Shown: positions 1-9,179, numbered from the stretch's first letter. The stretch is DNA of 64,000 nt from Bacteroidetes bacterium UBA2475 (GCA_002342065.1 DDPF01000007.1:1-64000); one strand, 5' to 3'. Notes: generated from the sequence alone by a model not told the origin. Translations and numbers: made by a program.

Positions 1-480
1 GCTGCTTGTTTATCTGCTAATTCTTTTTCTGCTTTTGCTTTTGCTGCTGTTTCTGCAGCCAGTTTTTCTGCAGCTGCTTTCTCAGCCGCCGCTTTTTCTG
101 TTGCTTGTTTGTCGGCTAATTCTTTTTCTGCTTTTGCTTTCGCAATTGCTTCTGCTTCAGATTTTGCTTTCGCCGCTGCATCCGCTGCTTCTTTTTCTGC
201 TTTTGCTTTCGCCGCTGCTTCGGCTGCTGCTTTTTCTTTTGCTGCGTTTTCGGCAGCAAGTTTATCCGCTGCTGCTTTTTCTTTTGCAGCATTTTCTGCA
301 GCAAGTTTATCGGCTGCCGCTTTCTCTGCGGCAAGCTTATCAGCTGCTGCTTTTTCTTTTGCGGCATTTTCAGCTGCAAGTTTATCTGCTGCTGCTTTTT
401 CTGCTGCTAATTTATCTGCCGCTGCTTTCTCAGCTGCCGCTTTTGCTGCTGCTATCTTATCTGCCTCTGCCTTTTTATTA
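1..480. repeat. Imperfect 30-bp tandem repeats inside the Ala/Lys/Glu-rich gene
   Basis: The plus strand shows repeated gctgctttttctgc and gcaagtttatc blocks. On the coding (minus) strand these encode decapeptides of the KAAADKLAAE / NAAKEKAAAD type. The units are imperfect and of mixed register, so copy number could vary by slippage. Confidence 0.8.
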
Positions 481-1148
481 AGGTCTTCTTCTTCTTTTAT
501 AATTTTTTGGATCAACTCCAAACGATCTTTTGGATATTTTTTTCCTGGTAATAAGGTAAGCGACTTTTCGTAATTCAATTTAGCATTGGTCCAATCTTGT
601 TTTGTGAAAGCTGCATCTGCTGCAGCAATTGCAGCATCATATTTTTGGATCAATGCTTTTTCTGCTTCTTTAATTCGCGAAAGTACACCAAGCATTTGAT
701 CGGTATAACTTGCGTCATCTGAAAAAGCTTTTTTCGAACCGTTATAAGCAATATTTAATAAAGGCTGGTTCAGTGCTGAATAATCAATACCGGGTAAAGG
801 CTCGAACAAAGTAAACGATTCGATATTAAGTGCGGATTTAAAATTTTTAGCTGTTTTATCGGCAGGTACATCCATAGTTGACACAGCCACTTTTTTTGTA
901 CTTAGGCCCGGACTGCTCATAACAATCATATAAGCACCATTTGGTGGAATGTCTAATTTAAAGCGTCCGCTACCGTCAGAAGTTGTTTCAGAAACAACCG
1001 TTGAGCCTTTTAAAAGTTTGATACTTGCACCGCCCATTCCTTTGCCTTCTTTTTCTATTGTACTGCTAAATACAAATACCCAATCTTGGGAAAATATTTT
1101 TGTACTAAAAAATAAAAAAGCAAGCGTTATTTTAATATAATTCTTCAT
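1..1148 (-). CDS. Exported Ala/Lys/Glu-rich repeat protein with carboxypeptidase-regulatory-like domain (3' end cut by window edge)
   Basis: The frame is open from an ATG at 1148 (an ATG ATG pair, so 1151 is possible) to the window edge, giving 382 codons without a stop. The first 21 residues form a signal peptide ending FSQ. Residues about 30-95 look like a carboxypeptidase-regulatory/TonB-plug-type beta-sandwich. Residues about 150-220 are helical and TPR-like (KQDWTNAKLNYEKSLTLLP). From about residue 222 the protein is a run of KAAADKLAAE-type decapeptides, predicted to be a long charged helix or coiled coil. Related Bacteroidota proteins often end in an OmpA-like domain, but the C-terminus lies outside the window. 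The role is unknown; a cell-envelope spacer or scaffold is an inference. It is divergent from the tail-fibre-like cluster. Confidence 0.75.
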   Translation of the reverse strand, partial: MKNYIKITLAFLFFSTKIFSQDWVFVFSSTIEKEGKGMGGASIKLLKGSTVVSETTSDGSGRFKLDIPPNGAYMIVMSSPGLSTKKVAVSTMDVPADKTAKNFKSALNIESFTLFEPLPGIDYSALNQPLLNIAYNGSKKAFSDDASYTDQMLGVLSRIKEAEKALIQKYDAAIAAADAAFTKQDWTNAKLNYEKSLTLLPGKKYPKDRLELIQKIIKEEEDLNKKAEADKIAAAKAAAEKAAADKLAAEKAAADKLAAENAAKEKAAADKLAAEKAAADKLAAENAAKEKAAADKLAAENAAKEKAAAEAAAKAKAEKEAADAAAKAKSEAEAIAKAKAEKELADKQATEKAAAEKAAAEKLAAETAAKAKAEKELADKQA

Positions 1149-1151
1149 CAT

Positions 1152-1571
1152 TTTTATAAGTGGATTTTAAAATTAAGCATAATTGCATTTTTTCACAAAA
1201 TTAATTATCAATAGTTGTTTGAAATAAAAAGCTCTTTGCTATAACTCTTGTTGTTTAGATGCAAACCACTTTTGCTTTCCATAAAAATGCGGTATTAAAA
1301 AGAAAAAAATGACCCATTTGACTCCAAATTTCACATAAGTAAGATTTATGAAATTTTGTTTAAATTATCATGTAAACAATTTGATCATGAATTAAGGTTT
1401 AAATCACCCAATAAAAAGGACAATTCTAAATAATCTAAAATATAATGAATTAATAAAAAATCAAGTAAACAATATTAAATTGATTTAGAGCTTAAAAAGA
1501 GCGAGAGAATTAAACTTTTAATAACCCAAATAAATTAATTTTAACATATCTTTAGCAATCTATTTTATTAT
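1152..1571. other. AT-rich divergent intergenic region, 420 bp
   Basis: No open frame of useful length is visible on either strand. The region separates two divergent surface-protein genes. It holds the minus-strand TAATTTTG box and, on the plus strand near 1547-1554, a one-mismatch box (TATCTTTA) 18 bp before the S74 gene. I see no hairpin terminator, RNA gene or repeat. Confidence 0.5.
1196..1203 (-). promoter_or_regulatory. Candidate -7 box (TAATTTTG)
   Basis: The minus strand reads TAATTTTG, a perfect match to the Bacteroidota TAnnTTTG box, about 45 bp upstream of the Ala/Lys/Glu-rich gene. No clear -33 TTG partner is visible. Confidence 0.3.
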
Positions 1572-3764
1572 ATGAAAATTTTTATACTTGTACTTGCATT
1601 AAGTTTTACCTCGATCTCTATTTTTTCGCAAAATGTAGGTATTGGTAACAATAACCCCCAGTCAAAATTACATGTAACGGGTGCAATACGGTCGGATACA
1701 TTGATCGGTCCTGGAGTACGAAACTTATTTGCAGCGCCAAATGGCCGCATTTATGATAGTTTGGTTATGCCTTCAACGTTAAATTGGGAGATAAACGGTA
1801 ATGCTAATATTGGTTTAACAAATTTTTTAGGAACCCTTAATGCTAACGACCTGATATTTAAAACAAACAACATTGAGGTTGCAAGATTTAAGGCTGCAGG
1901 AAATTTTGGTATCGGTACTGCAAATCCAAATATTTCCGCATTGGTAGAAATGGTATCTACTACCAGCGGCTTATTAATTCCAAGAATGACAACTGCTCAG
2001 CGCACTGCTGTTGCTGCGCCAGCCAACGGTTTATTGGTGTATGATATAACTATTAATTGTTTATTCTTTTATAATACCGCTTTAGCGGCATGGCAATCTT
2101 TATGCGCGCCGCCATTACCGCCTGGTACCAATGATGTTAGCGGCACTTATCCTGCTTTAACAGTAGTAGGATTGCAAACTACACCTGTTGCCGCTGTAAC
2201 ACCAACAAATGGACAGATATTACAATTTAACGGAACAGCATGGACACCTACAAATGGAACCTTTTGGAATTTATTAGGAAATGCCGGAACAAATTCTGCA
2301 CTTAATTTTTTAGGAACGACCGATAATATAGACCTTGTTTTTAGAACAAATAATACAGAAAAGGCAAGAATACTTACAAATGGAAATGTTGGAATTGGAA
2401 CCAATGCACCGATCTATAGATTAAATGTAATACAAAATTTTGGCGTTACAGATCCTAATCCTTTCATGTACTTAAATGGAACTTTTGCTCCAATTCCTAG
2501 TTTAGCAAGTATTGGAATACGATCTGCCGGAGAAGTTGTTCTAAGGTCAAACACAAACAATAATGCAATAGCTGATTGGGAAGTTAAATACGGAACAGGA
2601 ACCAACGCATTTCCCAACGATTTTTATTACATTGCCCGAAAAACTAATCCTACTGCTTTAAACAATTACTTTTTTGCGATAACTTCTGTTGGTGACGTAG
2701 GTGTAAATACAATCGCTCCACGTGGAAAATTTGATGTTTTAAATGGTGATGCATACATAGCCGATAACGTTTTCCCGCAATATGCATTTAACGTGGGACG
2801 ATCAAATACAACTATTTATACAGATAATATTCGTCCTTATACAGATAATGGATTTAGAATTTATGACGGGAACTCTCCTTCACATTTACATTTAGAATCC
2901 AATACACAAGGTATTATTCAATCTTATAACAGCACTACCAGTGCTAATCCTAACGGATTAGAAATTCCAGGAACTGAAACTATTTTATCTCTAAATCCCA
3001 CCGGAGGAGGGGTTAGGGTCGGCTTACCAAATGGATTATCAACCTGTATAAATCCTGCTGTTGCTGATAACATAATTCATAAAATGACCGTTGGGTATGG
3101 TTACTTCCTGGCAGGAAATTATAATGCAGATCCTCTTGGAGGCCAGGCTCCTGGTACAACCTGGATAGGCGGTGTTGGCGCCATGGCTGTTGGTATGAAC
3201 CGTAATTCAGGAAGAAGTCACGTGGATTTTTGGAACACTTCAGACGTAACGCAGGTTGCCGCAAATACAAATGCAGATAGGGGCTTTGAATTCAGAGGTT
3301 ACGATAATGCTTATGCTGAACGAACAATGGCGCGGATTGATGGCTTGGGACAATTTTTTAGCAATGGTACATTTGCAATTAGCGACAAACGTTTTAAAAC
3401 CTCAATCACAGCATTCGATCAACCTGTATTAGCAAAATTAATGCAAGTAAAAACCTATACTTACAATATGCACCAACCTGTTTCAAAAAATGGTGGTGTG
3501 ATAGAAAAAGGCGCTATAATTAAAGAAAACGATTTTGGTGTTTTGGTACAGGACTTATACGAATTATTTCCGGGCGTTGTATATAAACCAAAAGACGAGA
3601 ACAAAGAACCATGGTCGGTTGATTATAGCCGCTTTGGTTTATACCTTTTGCAGGGTATCAAAGAGCAACAGGTTATTATTAATGAACAAAAATCTGAAAT
3701 AAAAGAATTAAATGAGAAATACGATGAATTATTAAAACGTATTTCGAAGCTTGAAACTAAATAA
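1572..3764 (+). CDS. Secreted tail-fibre-like protein with C-terminal S74 intramolecular chaperone domain
   Basis: The protein has 730 aa. A signal peptide (about 20 residues, ending FSQ) is followed by repeated VGIGTNAP-type turns found in Bacteroidota tail-fibre-like surface proteins. There is a GLLIPRMTTAQR module near residues 135-160. The C-terminal 125 residues match the peptidase S74 chaperone: SDKRFK with Ser604 as the presumed self-cleavage serine, then FGVLVQDLYELFPG and VDYSRFGLYLLQGIKE. A coiled coil (IINEQKSEIKELNEKYDELL) ends the protein. In phage fibres this domain trimerises the fibre and cuts itself off. No phage genes are nearby and the protein is exported, so a trimeric surface fibre is inferred. 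It is first of three co-directional genes, 27 bp before the next. Confidence 0.85.
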   Translation: MKIFILVLALSFTSISIFSQNVGIGNNNPQSKLHVTGAIRSDTLIGPGVRNLFAAPNGRIYDSLVMPSTLNWEINGNANIGLTNFLGTLNANDLIFKTNNIEVARFKAAGNFGIGTANPNISALVEMVSTTSGLLIPRMTTAQRTAVAAPANGLLVYDITINCLFFYNTALAAWQSLCAPPLPPGTNDVSGTYPALTVVGLQTTPVAAVTPTNGQILQFNGTAWTPTNGTFWNLLGNAGTNSALNFLGTTDNIDLVFRTNNTEKARILTNGNVGIGTNAPIYRLNVIQNFGVTDPNPFMYLNGTFAPIPSLASIGIRSAGEVVLRSNTNNNAIADWEVKYGTGTNAFPNDFYYIARKTNPTALNNYFFAITSVGDVGVNTIAPRGKFDVLNGDAYIADNVFPQYAFNVGRSNTTIYTDNIRPYTDNGFRIYDGNSPSHLHLESNTQGIIQSYNSTTSANPNGLEIPGTETILSLNPTGGGVRVGLPNGLSTCINPAVADNIIHKMTVGYGYFLAGNYNADPLGGQAPGTTWIGGVGAMAVGMNRNSGRSHVDFWNTSDVTQVAANTNADRGFEFRGYDNAYAERTMARIDGLGQFFSNGTFAISDKRFKTSITAFDQPVLAKLMQVKTYTYNMHQPVSKNGGVIEKGAIIKENDFGVLVQDLYELFPGVVYKPKDENKEPWSVDYSRFGLYLLQGIKEQQVIINEQKSEIKELNEKYDELLKRISKLETK

Positions 3765-5070
3765 TATATCCGTTTAATTAATATTTGAATAATGAAAAAA
3801 ATAGCCTTTATAATAATCTTAATTCATTTGTCCTTTTGTTTTTATTCGCAAAATGTTGGGATAGGCAATAATAATCCTCAATCTAAATTGCATGTTAGCG
3901 GTGCGATCCGATCTGATACTTTAATTTATACAGGTCCGGCAGTAAGACATGTATTTTCTGCTCCTAACGGCCGCATTTATGATAGTCTTGTAGTGCCTGT
4001 CGCCGCAGATTGGCTTATTAACGGAAATGCTAATATTGGTGTCACTAATTTTTTAGGAACCACAAATGCCAATGACCTGATTTTTAGAACTAATAATATA
4101 GAAGTAGCTCGCTTTACAGCTGCTAGTAGATTTGGTATTGGAACAGCTGCTCCAGATATCACTGCTTTGGTAGAAATGGTTTCTACTACAGGAGGTTTAT
4201 TAATTCCGAGAATGACAACTGCTCAACGCACTGCTATTGCTACACCTGCAAACGGTTTGTTGGTTTACGATCTTACAATTAATTGTTTGTTTTTTTATAA
4301 TGCAGCTCTGGCCGCATGGCAATCGCTTTGCGCGCCACCTTTGCCACCCGGCACTAATGATGTTAGTGGAACTTATCCTGCGTTAACGGTTGTTGGTTTG
4401 CAAACAACACCTGTAGCAGCAGTTACACCAACTACCGGACAAATTTTACAATTTAATGGTACAAGCTGGACCCCTACAAATGGAACTTTTTGGAATTTGT
4501 TAGGTAATGCCGGTACACTTCCTGCAACCAATTTTTTAGGTACTACAGATAATGTTGCTTTGGTATTTAGAACAAATAATATTGAGCAGGCCAGATTTGA
4601 AAATTCAGGTTTGTTTCACAATATGCAAGGTGCTTTTATAAATACTATTGGCTCTGATGGACAAGGTGCTAATAGCAGTGTGGGAGGGGGAGCATCTTTA
4701 TTTTGGAGGCTTAACAATGGAGGGTATGTCGGATCTTTTTATAATCAAAGTGTTTTGCCAAATGCCGGAGGCCTTGCAGTAAAAATATTAGCTACTAATA
4801 TCAGTAATACAATTCTGGATGTTTCAACCGGAGTGCAGGGAACTGCCGGAGCTCCTGTGCTTACCGCTAAAGGAAACGGATTTGTGGGAGTTGGTACAAA
4901 CGCCCCTCGCGGAAAATTTGATGTTTTAAATGGTGATGCATACATAGCTGATAATGTTTTTGCTGCTGGTAACTTCGCGGTTGGACGTTCTGCTACAATT
5001 ATTTTTGCAGATAACATAAAACCTTACACAGATAATAGTTTAAGAATTTATGATAATAATTCTAACTCTC
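1620..5070 (+). repeat. Duplicated stalk modules of the two tail-fibre-like genes
   Basis: Two blocks are shared as direct repeats: about 1635-2360 with 3855-4580, and about 2710-2880 with 4905-5050. Synonymous differences are spread through them, so the duplication is not very recent. Confidence 0.75.
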
Positions 5071-5885
5071 ATATTACATTTGATGCGAATACGAGCGGAA
5101 TTATTCAATTTTACACACCAGCCGGTAGTGCGCCGCCGGCATTAGAAAATGTTGCTACTACAGGTGTTTTAGCAATTAATCCTTATGGTGGTTTTGTTGG
5201 CGTTGGTACAGCTGCTCCACAGGCTTATTTAGATGTAGTAAGTACCGCTAATGGCTTTGCAATGCCTCGAATGACAAGCGCTCAAAGAAAAGCGATTGTT
5301 GCCCCAGTTGCAGGCGTGCAAGTATACGACACTAATCTTTTGGGCTTTTATTACTGGGATGGCACTAAATGGGATTGTGCAAATAACCCTGCCGGAACAG
5401 TACAATACTTTGCTAATACAACCGCACCAAATGGCTATTTAGAATGTAACGGTGCAGCAGTAAATAGAGTAACTTATGCAGAATTATTTGCAGCCATTGG
5501 CATAACATATGGCCCGGGTGATGGTGTTACAACTTTTAATTTACCTGATCTGAGAGGTGAGTTTGTGAGAGGTTTTGATAATGGTAAGGGATCTGATCCT
5601 GGTCGCGTTATGGGAACCTGGCAAAGTCCATCACCATTGATTCATGATGATACAGGGGGCGCTGCTGCTCAGGATACAGATTTTTCAATGGATAATGCTG
5701 CTACGACACTGTCTGACCCATGGCCAACAGTTACAGTTGGTTCTATTCCTAATGCTTATTGGGGGCGCGGTAATGCCGCATCGCCGGTTGGTAACTGGGT
5801 AGTTTATTCAGGTGCGCCTGCTCAAGGTATGATCAGTGCTTCAAGACCAAGAAACGTTGCTTTAATGCCTTGTATTAAATATTAA
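3792..5885 (+). CDS. Secreted tail-fibre-like protein with C-terminal phage tail-collar domain
   Basis: The protein has 697 aa with a signal peptide ending YSQ. Its first 250 residues are nearly the same as those of the preceding gene (the module from QNVGIGNNNPQSKLHV to the second NNIEQARF), as is the later RGKFDVLNGDAYIADNVF block. The C-terminus is different: residues about 535-697 resemble a Tail Collar domain (PNGYLECNGAAVNRVTYAEL, then FNLPDLRGEFVRGFD and a final RPRNVALMPCIKY). This is a domain swap onto a shared stalk. A surface fibre or adhesin is inferred. It shares a likely transcript with its neighbours (20 bp to the next gene). Confidence 0.85.
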   Translation: MKKIAFIIILIHLSFCFYSQNVGIGNNNPQSKLHVSGAIRSDTLIYTGPAVRHVFSAPNGRIYDSLVVPVAADWLINGNANIGVTNFLGTTNANDLIFRTNNIEVARFTAASRFGIGTAAPDITALVEMVSTTGGLLIPRMTTAQRTAIATPANGLLVYDLTINCLFFYNAALAAWQSLCAPPLPPGTNDVSGTYPALTVVGLQTTPVAAVTPTTGQILQFNGTSWTPTNGTFWNLLGNAGTLPATNFLGTTDNVALVFRTNNIEQARFENSGLFHNMQGAFINTIGSDGQGANSSVGGGASLFWRLNNGGYVGSFYNQSVLPNAGGLAVKILATNISNTILDVSTGVQGTAGAPVLTAKGNGFVGVGTNAPRGKFDVLNGDAYIADNVFAAGNFAVGRSATIIFADNIKPYTDNSLRIYDNNSNSHITFDANTSGIIQFYTPAGSAPPALENVATTGVLAINPYGGFVGVGTAAPQAYLDVVSTANGFAMPRMTSAQRKAIVAPVAGVQVYDTNLLGFYYWDGTKWDCANNPAGTVQYFANTTAPNGYLECNGAAVNRVTYAELFAAIGITYGPGDGVTTFNLPDLRGEFVRGFDNGKGSDPGRVMGTWQSPSPLIHDDTGGAAAQDTDFSMDNAATTLSDPWPTVTVGSIPNAYWGRGNAASPVGNWVVYSGAPAQGMISASRPRNVALMPCIKY

Positions 5886-5905
5886 AAACATTTGAATTCA
5901 ATTAA

Positions 5906-8188
5906 ATGAAGAATTTATTTAAAATATTATTGCTCTCTGTTATTTCGATTAATTTATCGTCTCAAAACGAATTTTTTAATAATGGAAGTTCGATTGCCGT
6001 GCAAAATGGCGGGTTAATTTTTGTACAGGGCGAAGTGATCAATACCGATAATGGGGTAAATATTGGTTTAATAAATAATTCCGGTACAATAGCCTTATCA
6101 GGCGACTGGACCAATAACTCCACTACATCTGCGCTTACCGCCACAACCGGACTTGTTGAATTAAACGGGGCTTTACAACTAATTACCGGAACAACAACTA
6201 CTACATTTAATAATTTAACATTATTGGGCACCAATATAAAACGCTTAAATATTAATACAATTGTTGGCGGCACAACAGGCGTTTTAAATTTAACGGCAAG
6301 AACATTAGATCTGAATAGCAATACTTTATTCGTTACTAACGCTTTGCAATCTGCCATTATAAGAACAACAGGTTATATTTTAAGTGAGACTCCGGCAATT
6401 CCGGGCTATGGAACTATACAATGGAACCTGGGAAATAACATAGGTAATTACGAATTTCCTTTTGGTACCGCTACTGCATCTTACATTCCATTTTATTATA
6501 ATATATCGGCCGCAGGGGCTCAAACCACTGCGGGAAGCATTAGCGCATCAACCTATCCAACAATTACAAGTGCAGCTATTAATAACAGGCCGCTTCCAAC
6601 CGGTGTTGCGGATTTAATTAATAATTGTGGTACCGAACATGCTATAAAAATGCTAGATCGTTTTTGGGTGATCAATGCTAATAATTACAGCAGCTTGCCA
6701 ACCGTTACCAAAAAAGTAACATATGTAGATGATGAGTGGAATACTAATTTTTCAAGTACTAATATAATAACCGAACCACTACTAAATACCTGGTACTATT
6801 CAACAACTGGCTGGACCCCCATCACAAGCACTAATAACTCATTATTAAACGAACAAACGGTAACAAATAATACCAATTATGGTGTGTTTACCTTGGGCGA
6901 ATACAGGCAATTAAGTGTTGGTCTTTTAAATATAGACAGCGTAAAATGTTTCGGACAAAATAATGGTGTTATTCAGTTTTCTACCACGCCTGGTTATGGG
7001 GTTAATTCATATAATTGGAATTCTTTTGTTTCTACTGATACAATAAAAACAAATTTAATTGCAGGCACCTATACAATTATTGCAACAGATATTATGGGCT
7101 GTTCTGACACCTTGGATAATATAACTGTTTTTGAACCCATGATCTTAACGCATAGTTTAACTGCAAATGATTATTCATTCTGTAGAAATCAACCTTTACA
7201 GCTTAATGCAAATTATGCAGGAGGTACAAAACCATATGTATTAAATTGGAGTACCGGAGCTACCAATACTAATTTATTAAATAGTTCTTCCGCAATTGTA
7301 TTAACCCCAACTAATAGCGGTCAATACAGCACCTTATTAACCGATAAGAATAATTGTTTGATACATGATACCGTAAGCATTAATGTTAATCAGTTGCCTG
7401 TTGTAAATTTTGACGCGGCTATTAAATCGGGTTGTCAACCTTTACTAGTAAATTTTACAAATCTTTCAGGTAATGCTCCAAACATCAGTTTCTATCAATG
7501 GGATTTTAATAATGGAAACTCATCTAATTCAGCATCGCCATCTATTATATTTAATGATCCCGGAACGTTTAGTGTTTCTTTAATTGCCACATCAGATAGC
7601 GGTTGTGTAAATTCAAATACAAAGAATAGTTATATAACAGTTTATCCAAAACCAAAAGCCGATTTTATTTATTCTTCAATAATTGATATAGATATAATGA
7701 ATCCTAAGATCGAATTTCAAAATTCTTCTTCAGGTAACTATTCTAATTCAGCCTGGAATTTTGGCGACGGAAGTTTTACAACTCAAACTCATCCATCACA
7801 CACGTTCTACGATGTTGGTTACTTTAATGTAACACTTATTGTATCTAATATTCATAGTTGTGTTGATTCTGTTACCAAACAAATTGAAATTAAAGATATA
7901 CCTACTATTTTTGTTCCAAATGCATTTACACCTAAAAACGGAGATGGTTTAAATGATGTTTTCGCAGTAAAAGGTATTAACTTTAATGAATTTAGTATGC
8001 TTGTTTTTGACAGATGGGGAGAAAAAATTTATGAAACAAACGATCCTACCCAGGGTTGGAATGGAACCTTCAAAGGACAAGAATGTAAGATGGATACTTA
8101 TATTTATAAAATTTCATATAAATTTCTTTATGGAAGTCAACGTAGTGTAGCTAAAACACTTGTTGGACACGTTACTCTATTAAATTAA
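5906..8188 (+). CDS. Secreted PKD-domain protein with type B T9SS / gliding-motility C-terminal domain
   Basis: The protein has 760 aa with a signal peptide ending LSSQ. The middle holds a SprB-type repeat stretch (CFGQNNGVIQF, then AGTYTIIATDIMGCSDT) and two PKD folds (YQWDFNNGNSSN near residue 530 and AWNFGDGSF near 610). The last 90 residues are the gliding-motility-associated CHU_C domain: FVPNAFTPKNGDGLNDVF, VFDRWGEKIYET and GWNGTFKG. Such proteins cross the outer membrane by T9SS and stay on the surface, often for adhesion. It is the last gene of the three-gene run and probably a surface partner of the two fibre-like proteins. No terminator hairpin is obvious after it. Confidence 0.88.
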   Translation: MKNLFKILLLSVISINLSSQNEFFNNGSSIAVQNGGLIFVQGEVINTDNGVNIGLINNSGTIALSGDWTNNSTTSALTATTGLVELNGALQLITGTTTTTFNNLTLLGTNIKRLNINTIVGGTTGVLNLTARTLDLNSNTLFVTNALQSAIIRTTGYILSETPAIPGYGTIQWNLGNNIGNYEFPFGTATASYIPFYYNISAAGAQTTAGSISASTYPTITSAAINNRPLPTGVADLINNCGTEHAIKMLDRFWVINANNYSSLPTVTKKVTYVDDEWNTNFSSTNIITEPLLNTWYYSTTGWTPITSTNNSLLNEQTVTNNTNYGVFTLGEYRQLSVGLLNIDSVKCFGQNNGVIQFSTTPGYGVNSYNWNSFVSTDTIKTNLIAGTYTIIATDIMGCSDTLDNITVFEPMILTHSLTANDYSFCRNQPLQLNANYAGGTKPYVLNWSTGATNTNLLNSSSAIVLTPTNSGQYSTLLTDKNNCLIHDTVSINVNQLPVVNFDAAIKSGCQPLLVNFTNLSGNAPNISFYQWDFNNGNSSNSASPSIIFNDPGTFSVSLIATSDSGCVNSNTKNSYITVYPKPKADFIYSSIIDIDIMNPKIEFQNSSSGNYSNSAWNFGDGSFTTQTHPSHTFYDVGYFNVTLIVSNIHSCVDSVTKQIEIKDIPTIFVPNAFTPKNGDGLNDVFAVKGINFNEFSMLVFDRWGEKIYETNDPTQGWNGTFKGQECKMDTYIYKISYKFLYGSQRSVAKTLVGHVTLLN

Positions 8189-8436
8189 TATTTAAGATAA
8201 ATTCTATTCAATAAATAATAGGGTGTTTTAATAACAATGCCAATTACCCCAATTTTTCACAAAACAGCATTTTAAGGAAAAAATAAGCAAAACAGGCTGT
8301 TATATAACTAGCTTGCGTTTGGACGTCTTTTTAGTTCATATTTTGCCTGTCGATCCACCCAAAACTGTTAAATTTTTTTGCAATATCTGGCATTTAAATT
8401 GATGGATATAAAGTGAAGATATTTAAAAACGATATT

Positions 8437-8694
8437 ATGCAGAGAAAATATTTTACAGAAATAGATACGAATTCTAAAACAGAATTAACATGGAATTATG
8501 GTGAACTTATAACATCTATTGAAACGGTTGACTATTATATTACTTTATTTTTATTGGATAATTTTTTTGTAGAGATCTTTATAGATAAGAAAAATAAAGA
8601 ATTAGTAAATATTAATATTCAGGATGATGATGATGTTTTGTATGCTTACATACAGGATCTTAGTTTACAACAATTGATCAGCTTAAACAAATAA
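8437..8694 (+). CDS. Small acidic protein of unknown function
   Basis: The protein has 85 aa from the ATG at 8437; an in-frame GTG at 8413 would add eight residues. It is rich in Asp/Glu and aromatic residues, has no signal peptide or membrane helix, and contains a QDDDD run near residue 65. I do not recognise a domain. It lies 37 bp before the next small gene in the same direction, so the two may share a transcript. A cytoplasmic protein conserved only within the phylum is the simplest guess. Confidence 0.6.
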   Translation: MQRKYFTEIDTNSKTELTWNYGELITSIETVDYYITLFLLDNFFVEIFIDKKNKELVNINIQDDDDVLYAYIQDLSLQQLISLNK

Positions 8695-8731
8695 GTAATA
8701 AATAGTGTTATAACTATAAATACTATTTACA

Positions 8732-8950
8732 ATGAAAAAATTTAAAAAAGGAGACGATGTGCAATGGAAATTTGGCGACGTTTCAAAATATAAAATTATA
8801 GCTACAAAAGAAGAACCTCATGAAACCGAAACAGGTGAAAAAATTGAAGTTTCGATCGGCAATGATTATATAATTGCTAAAACTCCTAATGAGGATGGCG
8901 CTTTTGGATTTCAACATGTGCCAATGCAACATCTCGAATTTATTATTTAA
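8732..8950 (+). CDS. Small SH3/Tudor-like protein of unknown function
   Basis: The protein has 72 aa and starts FKKGDDVQWKFGD, a pattern seen at the start of small beta-barrel (SH3/Tudor-like, DUF2945-like) proteins. It ends in a hydrophobic strand. There is no signal peptide. The assignment to a DUF2945-like fold is weak because the usual G-x-V-x-W spacing after the first strand differs. A strong terminator follows 5 bp after the stop. Confidence 0.6.
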   Translation: MKKFKKGDDVQWKFGDVSKYKIIATKEEPHETETGEKIEVSIGNDYIIAKTPNEDGAFGFQHVPMQHLEFII

Positions 8951-8954
8951 AACT

Positions 8955-8991
8955 AAAAAAGCCTCTCCGAAATTAATCGAAAAGGCTTTTT
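8955..8991 (+). terminator. Rho-independent terminator
   Basis: AAAAAGCCT pairs with AGGCTTTTT around an 18-nt loop, followed by a short T run. It ends the two small plus-strand genes and marks the left limit of the copper block. Confidence 0.75.
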
Positions 8992-9009
8992 CTGCTTCAT
9001 TGGTGGAGA

Positions 9010-9162
9010 CTACTGACAAAATAAATCGAACCCTTTAATTAATGATACGTCTTTATTGTTCAATCTACTAGAGCAATCATTACAATTAAAGTTTGTTGCA
9101 GTTTGCGCCGAAGCAAAATTAATGCTCATTGCAAAGGTTAAGGCAAGTATTATTTTTTTCAT
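9010..9162 (-). CDS. Short exported Cys-containing protein, possibly a truncated redoxin-type gene
   Basis: An ATG at 9162 opens 50 codons ending at TAG (9010-9012). A clear signal peptide (KKIILALTFAMSINFASAQ) is followed by TATNFNCNDCSSR and a short tail. From memory, the mature start resembles the N-terminus of Bacteroidota exported redoxins (NFxCNDC), which normally continue for 150 residues or more. Here the frame stops early and no redoxin core follows in other frames. It could be a decayed gene at the island edge or a genuine small copper-island peptide with a CxxC pair. It lies 17 bp downstream of the first di-haem peroxidase gene and could be the last cistron of that arm. Confidence 0.45.
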   Translation of the reverse strand: MKKIILALTFAMSINFASAQTATNFNCNDCSSRLNNKDVSLIKGFDLFCQ

Positions 9163-9179
9163 GGGTTGTTTTTTTAGAA

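Noticed and set aside
1..480. CRISPR-like repeat array
   Set aside because: The repeats are coding, of mixed length and without unique spacers.
109..573. Plus-strand Ala/Ser/Phe-rich frame of 154 codons
   Set aside because: It is the complement of the Ala/Lys/Glu repeat gene; the minus frame has a signal peptide and domain order, the plus frame only low-complexity sequence.
1572..5885. Prophage
   Set aside because: S74 and tail-collar domains are present, but both proteins have signal peptides and no capsid, terminase, tail or lysis genes are nearby.
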